A stretch of 7,940 nt of DNA from VGEM01 sp033764265 (GTDB taxonomy: Bacteria > Pseudomonadota > Alphaproteobacteria > Rhodospirillales > Rhodospirillaceae), in assembly GCA_033764265.1 (NCBI GenBank), contig JANRJB010000175.1:1-7940 (forward strand), given 5' to 3'. This document shows, in pieces, positions 6,055 through 7,940 of this stretch. A model generated the notes under the pieces. That model worked only from the letters and a program-made list of their open reading frames with translations, was not told the DNA's origin and searched no databases. The position numbers were made by a program, and so were the translations under genes. Positions within the stretch are counted from its first letter, which is position 1. Each line of letters begins with the position of its first letter.

Positions 6055-7065
6055 ATGGCGATTCTGGTGACCGGCACGGCGGGATTCATCGGCGCGGCCG
6101 TGGCGCACCGGCTGCTCGACGCCGGCCACGCGGTCGTCGGCGTCGACAACTTCAACAGCTACTACGACGTGAATCTGAAGGAGGCGCGCTGGGCGCGGCT
6201 GATCGAGCGCAAGGGTTATCGCGGCCAACGGCTCGACATCGCCGACAAGACCCTGCTGCTGGCGTTGTTCGACGAGATCAGGCCGACGCGCGTGATCCAC
6301 TTGGCCGCGCAAGCCGGCGTGCGCTACGGCCTGGACAACCCCGACGCCTATGTTGCCAGCAACATCGTCGGCTTCGTCAACCTGCTGGAGGCGGTGCGCG
6401 CCAACCCGGTGGATCATGTCGTGTTCGCGTCCACCAGTTCGGTCTACGGCGCCAACCGCGCGCTGCCTTATGCCGAGCACCACGGCGCGTCGCATCAGGT
6501 GAGTCTCTACGCCGCCACCAAGCGCGCCAACGAGCTGCTCGCGCATTCCTATGCGCACCTGTTCAGGATTCCGATGACGGGCCTGCGCTTCTTCACGGTT
6601 TACGGACCCTGGGGCCGGCCCGACATGGCGCCGCAGAAGTTCACCGCGCGCATCTGCGCCGGCCAGCCGATCGACGTTTACAACGGCGGCAACCTGCGGC
6701 GCGACTTCACCTTCGTCGACGACATCGTCGAGGGCGTGGTGCGGGTGGCCGACCACATCCCGGTGCCCGACGAAGCGTGGAACGCCTTCGATCCGACGCC
6801 GGACGCCAGCGGCGTCGCGCCGTTCCGCATCTTCAACATCGGCCGCGGCCAGACCATCGATCTGATGGATTTCATCCGGACCTTGGAAAAGCACATCGGC
6901 TGCAAGGCGACGCTCAACATGATGCCGATGCAGCCGGGCGACGTGGAAGGCACCTGGTGCGACGTCGCGGCACTTGAACGCGCGGTCGGCTACCGGCCGA
7001 CGGTGACGCTGGACGAAGGCCTAGAAAAAACCGTGGCCTGGTTCCGCGATTACTACAAAGTCTGA
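6055..7065 (+). CDS. UDP-glucuronate 4-epimerase-like NAD-dependent sugar epimerase
   Basis: Extended short-chain dehydrogenase fold enzyme of 336 residues, most likely converting UDP-glucuronate to UDP-galacturonate for surface polysaccharide. Motifs: GTAGFIG (7-13) binds NAD, VDNFNSYYDVNLK (30-42) is typical of this subfamily, HLAAQAGVRYGLDNP (82-96), the catalytic STSSVYG (126-132) and YAATK (152-156), and TVYGPWGRPDMA (181-192), the signature I associate with UDP-glucuronate 4-epimerases; RRDFTFVDDIVEG (215-227) follows. The ATG was chosen over an in-frame GTG at 6022 because the protein should begin just before the first beta strand (MAILVTG) and GGCGGAG stands about ten bases upstream. 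It diverges from gpsA and is followed after 69 bp by the antitoxin gene. No predicted glycosyltransferase or acceptor gene is in the window. UDP-glucose or UDP-GlcNAc 4-epimerase is a less likely alternative. Confidence 0.9.
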   Translation: MAILVTGTAGFIGAAVAHRLLDAGHAVVGVDNFNSYYDVNLKEARWARLIERKGYRGQRLDIADKTLLLALFDEIRPTRVIHLAAQAGVRYGLDNPDAYVASNIVGFVNLLEAVRANPVDHVVFASTSSVYGANRALPYAEHHGASHQVSLYAATKRANELLAHSYAHLFRIPMTGLRFFTVYGPWGRPDMAPQKFTARICAGQPIDVYNGGNLRRDFTFVDDIVEGVVRVADHIPVPDEAWNAFDPTPDASGVAPFRIFNIGRGQTIDLMDFIRTLEKHIGCKATLNMMPMQPGDVEGTWCDVAALERAVGYRPTVTLDEGLEKTVAWFRDYYKV

Positions 7066-7067
7066 GT

Positions 7068-7116
7068 TTGACGGCGGTCGCGCGAATTCTTACTTTGCGA
7101 AGTAAGAATTGATAAT
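7068..7116 (+). promoter_or_regulatory. Candidate promoter of the toxin-antitoxin operon
   Basis: TTGACG (7068-7073, five of six matches to the -35 consensus), just after the epimerase stop, is followed after 17 bases by TACTTT (7091-7096), which keeps the conserved T, A and final T of a -10 element. This -10 lies in the left arm of the inverted repeat. A second possible -10, GATAAT (7111-7116), abuts the right arm but has no good -35 at the right distance. Either placement would let a bound antitoxin block RNA polymerase. Confidence 0.45.
7085..7110. repeat. Perfect 11-bp inverted repeat, likely antitoxin operator
   Basis: AATTCTTACTT (7085-7095) and AAGTAAGAATT (7100-7110) are exact reverse complements separated by TGCG. 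The element is AT-rich in otherwise GC-rich DNA and ends 24 bases before the antitoxin ATG. There is no T-run after it on either strand, so it is a poor intrinsic terminator for the epimerase. AbrB-fold antitoxins bind palindromes in their own promoters, which makes autoregulation the simplest reading. Confidence 0.65.
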
Positions 7117-7134
7117 CCGACACGGAGAACCAGC

Positions 7135-7392
7135 ATGCGCATCACCTCCAAGGGTCAGGTGACGATCCCCATCGCTATCCGCGAGAAGGCGGGCCTGCGC
7201 CCGCACACCGAGGTCGAGTTCGTCATGGAGGGCAAGGCCGTGCGCCTGGTGAAGACCGTTCCGCGGAAGAACAGGCGCGGCAAGCCGACGCGGCGTCAAG
7301 CCCGCGTGCGGGACTGGCTGGAGCGCATGAAAGGCAGCGCGACCGTGAAATTGAGCACGGATGAAATCATGAAGATGACGAGAGATTGGTGA
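7135..7392 (+). CDS. vapB: AbrB/SpoVT-fold antitoxin (VapB type)
   Basis: An 85-residue DNA-binding antitoxin. Residues 1-42 form the swapped-hairpin AbrB domain: MRITSKGQVTIPIAIREKAGL with the signature SKGQVTIP at 5-12, then VEFVMEGKAVRLVK. A basic linker (43-58, PRKNRRGKPTRRQARV) leads to a short C-terminal part ending LSTDEIMKMTRDW (73-85), a tail typical of AbrB-type antitoxins paired with PIN toxins and probably the toxin-binding segment. The ATG has GGAG seven bases upstream. The stop overlaps the start of vapC in GTGA, giving coupled translation with antitoxin first. Expected role: neutralise VapC and, alone or in complex, repress the operon through the upstream inverted repeat. Confidence 0.92.
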   Translation: MRITSKGQVTIPIAIREKAGLRPHTEVEFVMEGKAVRLVKTVPRKNRRGKPTRRQARVRDWLERMKGSATVKLSTDEIMKMTRDW

Positions 7393-7805
7393 GCGCAGTC
7401 CTCGTCGACAGCAATGTCCTGATCGACATCGCGACTCTTGATCCGGTGTGGGCGTCGTGGTCGGCGGAACAGGTCGAAACCATCGCGCGCCACCACCGCT
7501 TGGTTATTAACCCAGTCATTTACGCCGAGGCGACGGTGTCGTTCGGTTCGATCGACGAGGCGGACAGCCGTCTGCCGCTCGACATGGTCGGTCGCGAACC
7601 CATCCCGTTCGAGGCGGCATTTCTGGCCGGCAAGGCGTTCGCCGCCTACCGCCGGCGCGGCGGCGAGCGCACGTCGCTGTTGCCCGACTTTCTGATCGGC
7701 GCCCATGCCGCGGTGCGCGGGCACCGTATCCTGACGCGCGACGATCGCCGCTACCGGGCGTTCTTTCCGTCGGTGCGCCTGATCGTGCCGCGCCGGCGAA
7801 GCTAA
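7389..7805 (+). CDS. vapC: VapC-type PIN-domain ribonuclease toxin
   Basis: A 138-residue single PIN domain, a Mg-dependent endoribonuclease; relatives cut tRNA or rRNA and stop translation. Acidic active-site positions are all seen: D7 in LVDSNVLIDI (5-14), E47 in VIYAEATVSF (43-52), D100 in LLPDFLIGAHAAV (97-109) and D118/D119 in RILTRDDRRYRAFFP (113-127). The C-terminal LIVPRRRS is also usual. I chose the GTG start because GTGA overlaps the antitoxin stop by 4 bp, the common arrangement in vapBC; a TTG one codon earlier is possible and adds one residue. No sign of truncation or inactivation, so the toxin should be active. It ends 4 bp from the convergent tsaD stop, leaving no room for a separate terminator between them. 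Confidence 0.93.
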   Translation: MSAVLVDSNVLIDIATLDPVWASWSAEQVETIARHHRLVINPVIYAEATVSFGSIDEADSRLPLDMVGREPIPFEAAFLAGKAFAAYRRRGGERTSLLPDFLIGAHAAVRGHRILTRDDRRYRAFFPSVRLIVPRRRS

Positions 7806-7809
7806 GCGG

Positions 7810-7940
7810 CTACGCCTTGACCCCCGCGCCGACCGCCGGCGCCGCGTCGGGATCGAGCGGCCAGCGCGGTCGCGCCTTGGCGTCGAGCGGATCGCTCAAT
7901 CCGAGGCTCAGGCGCTCGAGCCCCGCCCAGGCGATCATGA
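7810..7940 (-). CDS. tsaD: tRNA N6-threonylcarbamoyladenosine (t6A37) synthase subunit TsaD, C-terminal end only
   Basis: Only the last 42 residues are in the window, starting MIAWAGLERLSLGLSDPL and ending RPRWPLDPDAAPAVGAGVKA before a TAG stop. The MIAWAGLERL segment is the last helix of the TsaD/Kae1 family (formerly Gcp/YgjD), and the RWPLDPDA...VGAGVKA ending is the one I know from alphaproteobacterial TsaD. TsaD, with TsaB and TsaE, transfers the threonylcarbamoyl group to A37 of ANN-decoding tRNAs and is essential in most bacteria. The metal site and nucleotide-binding parts lie outside the window. The gene converges on vapC. In alphaproteobacteria it commonly precedes gpsA directly; here gpsA lies downstream on the same strand beyond the epimerase and vapBC. 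Confidence 0.85.
   Translation of the reverse strand, partial: MIAWAGLERLSLGLSDPLDAKARPRWPLDPDAAPAVGAGVKA

Noticed and set aside
5941..6894. Minus-strand open frame of 317 codons opposite the epimerase
   Set aside because: Antisense shadow of a gene with full catalytic motifs; the product resembles no family and has typical mirrored-codon composition.
7085..7110. Inverted repeat as intrinsic terminator of the epimerase
   Set aside because: The stem is AT-rich and no T-run follows it; its place at the antitoxin promoter suits an operator better.
7090..7299. Small minus-strand open frame of 69 codons over vapB
   Set aside because: Antisense to the SKGQVTIP antitoxin gene and starting within the palindrome; no ribosome-binding site or motif supports it.
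7386..7388. TTG as the vapC start
   Set aside because: The GTG one codon later forms the usual 4-bp overlap with the antitoxin stop; the TTG is possible but less likely.

Overview
The window is GC-rich (roughly two thirds G+C) and densely coding. It looks like the chromosome of a high-GC alphaproteobacterium, perhaps Rhodospirillales-like. The support is the character of the GpsA, TsaD, YciI-like and Acs proteins, and the fact that tsaD, gpsA and a yciI-like gene lie on one strand in the order I recall for that class. Nothing in the sequence fixes genus or species.

Minus strand, read right to left in its own 5'->3' direction: the 3' end of tsaD (tRNA t6A synthesis) at the right edge; gpsA (glycerol-3-phosphate dehydrogenase); manC (bifunctional GDP-mannose pyrophosphorylase / phosphomannose isomerase, with an unusual lysine/arginine-rich C-terminal tail); an exported beta-propeller-like protein whose ATG overlaps the manC stop; a YciI-family protein; a MOSC-domain protein; a small Rieske [2Fe-2S] protein; and the 5' part of acs (acetyl-CoA synthetase), which runs off the left edge. 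Spacings are 96 bp (gpsA-manC), a 4-bp overlap (manC-propeller), 13 bp (propeller-yciI), 43 bp (yciI-MOSC, with a striking AT-rich repeat), 7 bp (MOSC-Rieske) and 90 bp (Rieske-acs).

Plus strand, lying between tsaD and gpsA: a UDP-glucuronate 4-epimerase-like gene, then a type II toxin-antitoxin pair (AbrB-fold antitoxin and PIN-domain VapC) whose reading frames overlap in GTGA and which follow a perfect 11-bp inverted repeat. VapC ends 4 bp from the tsaD stop (convergent). The epimerase diverges from gpsA across 122 bp that hold an 8-bp inverted repeat.

Functionally there are three themes. Housekeeping genes: tsaD, gpsA, acs, yciI-like. Nucleotide-sugar supply for surface polysaccharide: manC makes GDP-mannose and the epimerase makes UDP-galacturonate; no glycosyltransferase is present. 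A probable small redox pair: MOSC plus Rieske. The most notable points are the apparent interruption of a conserved housekeeping block by polysaccharide and toxin-antitoxin genes, the basic tail on ManC with its coupled exported propeller, the MOSC-Rieske pair, and three clear inverted repeats in the short intergenic gaps. No RNA gene, CRISPR array, transposase or intact mobile element was seen. No gene-free stretch exceeds about 125 bp.
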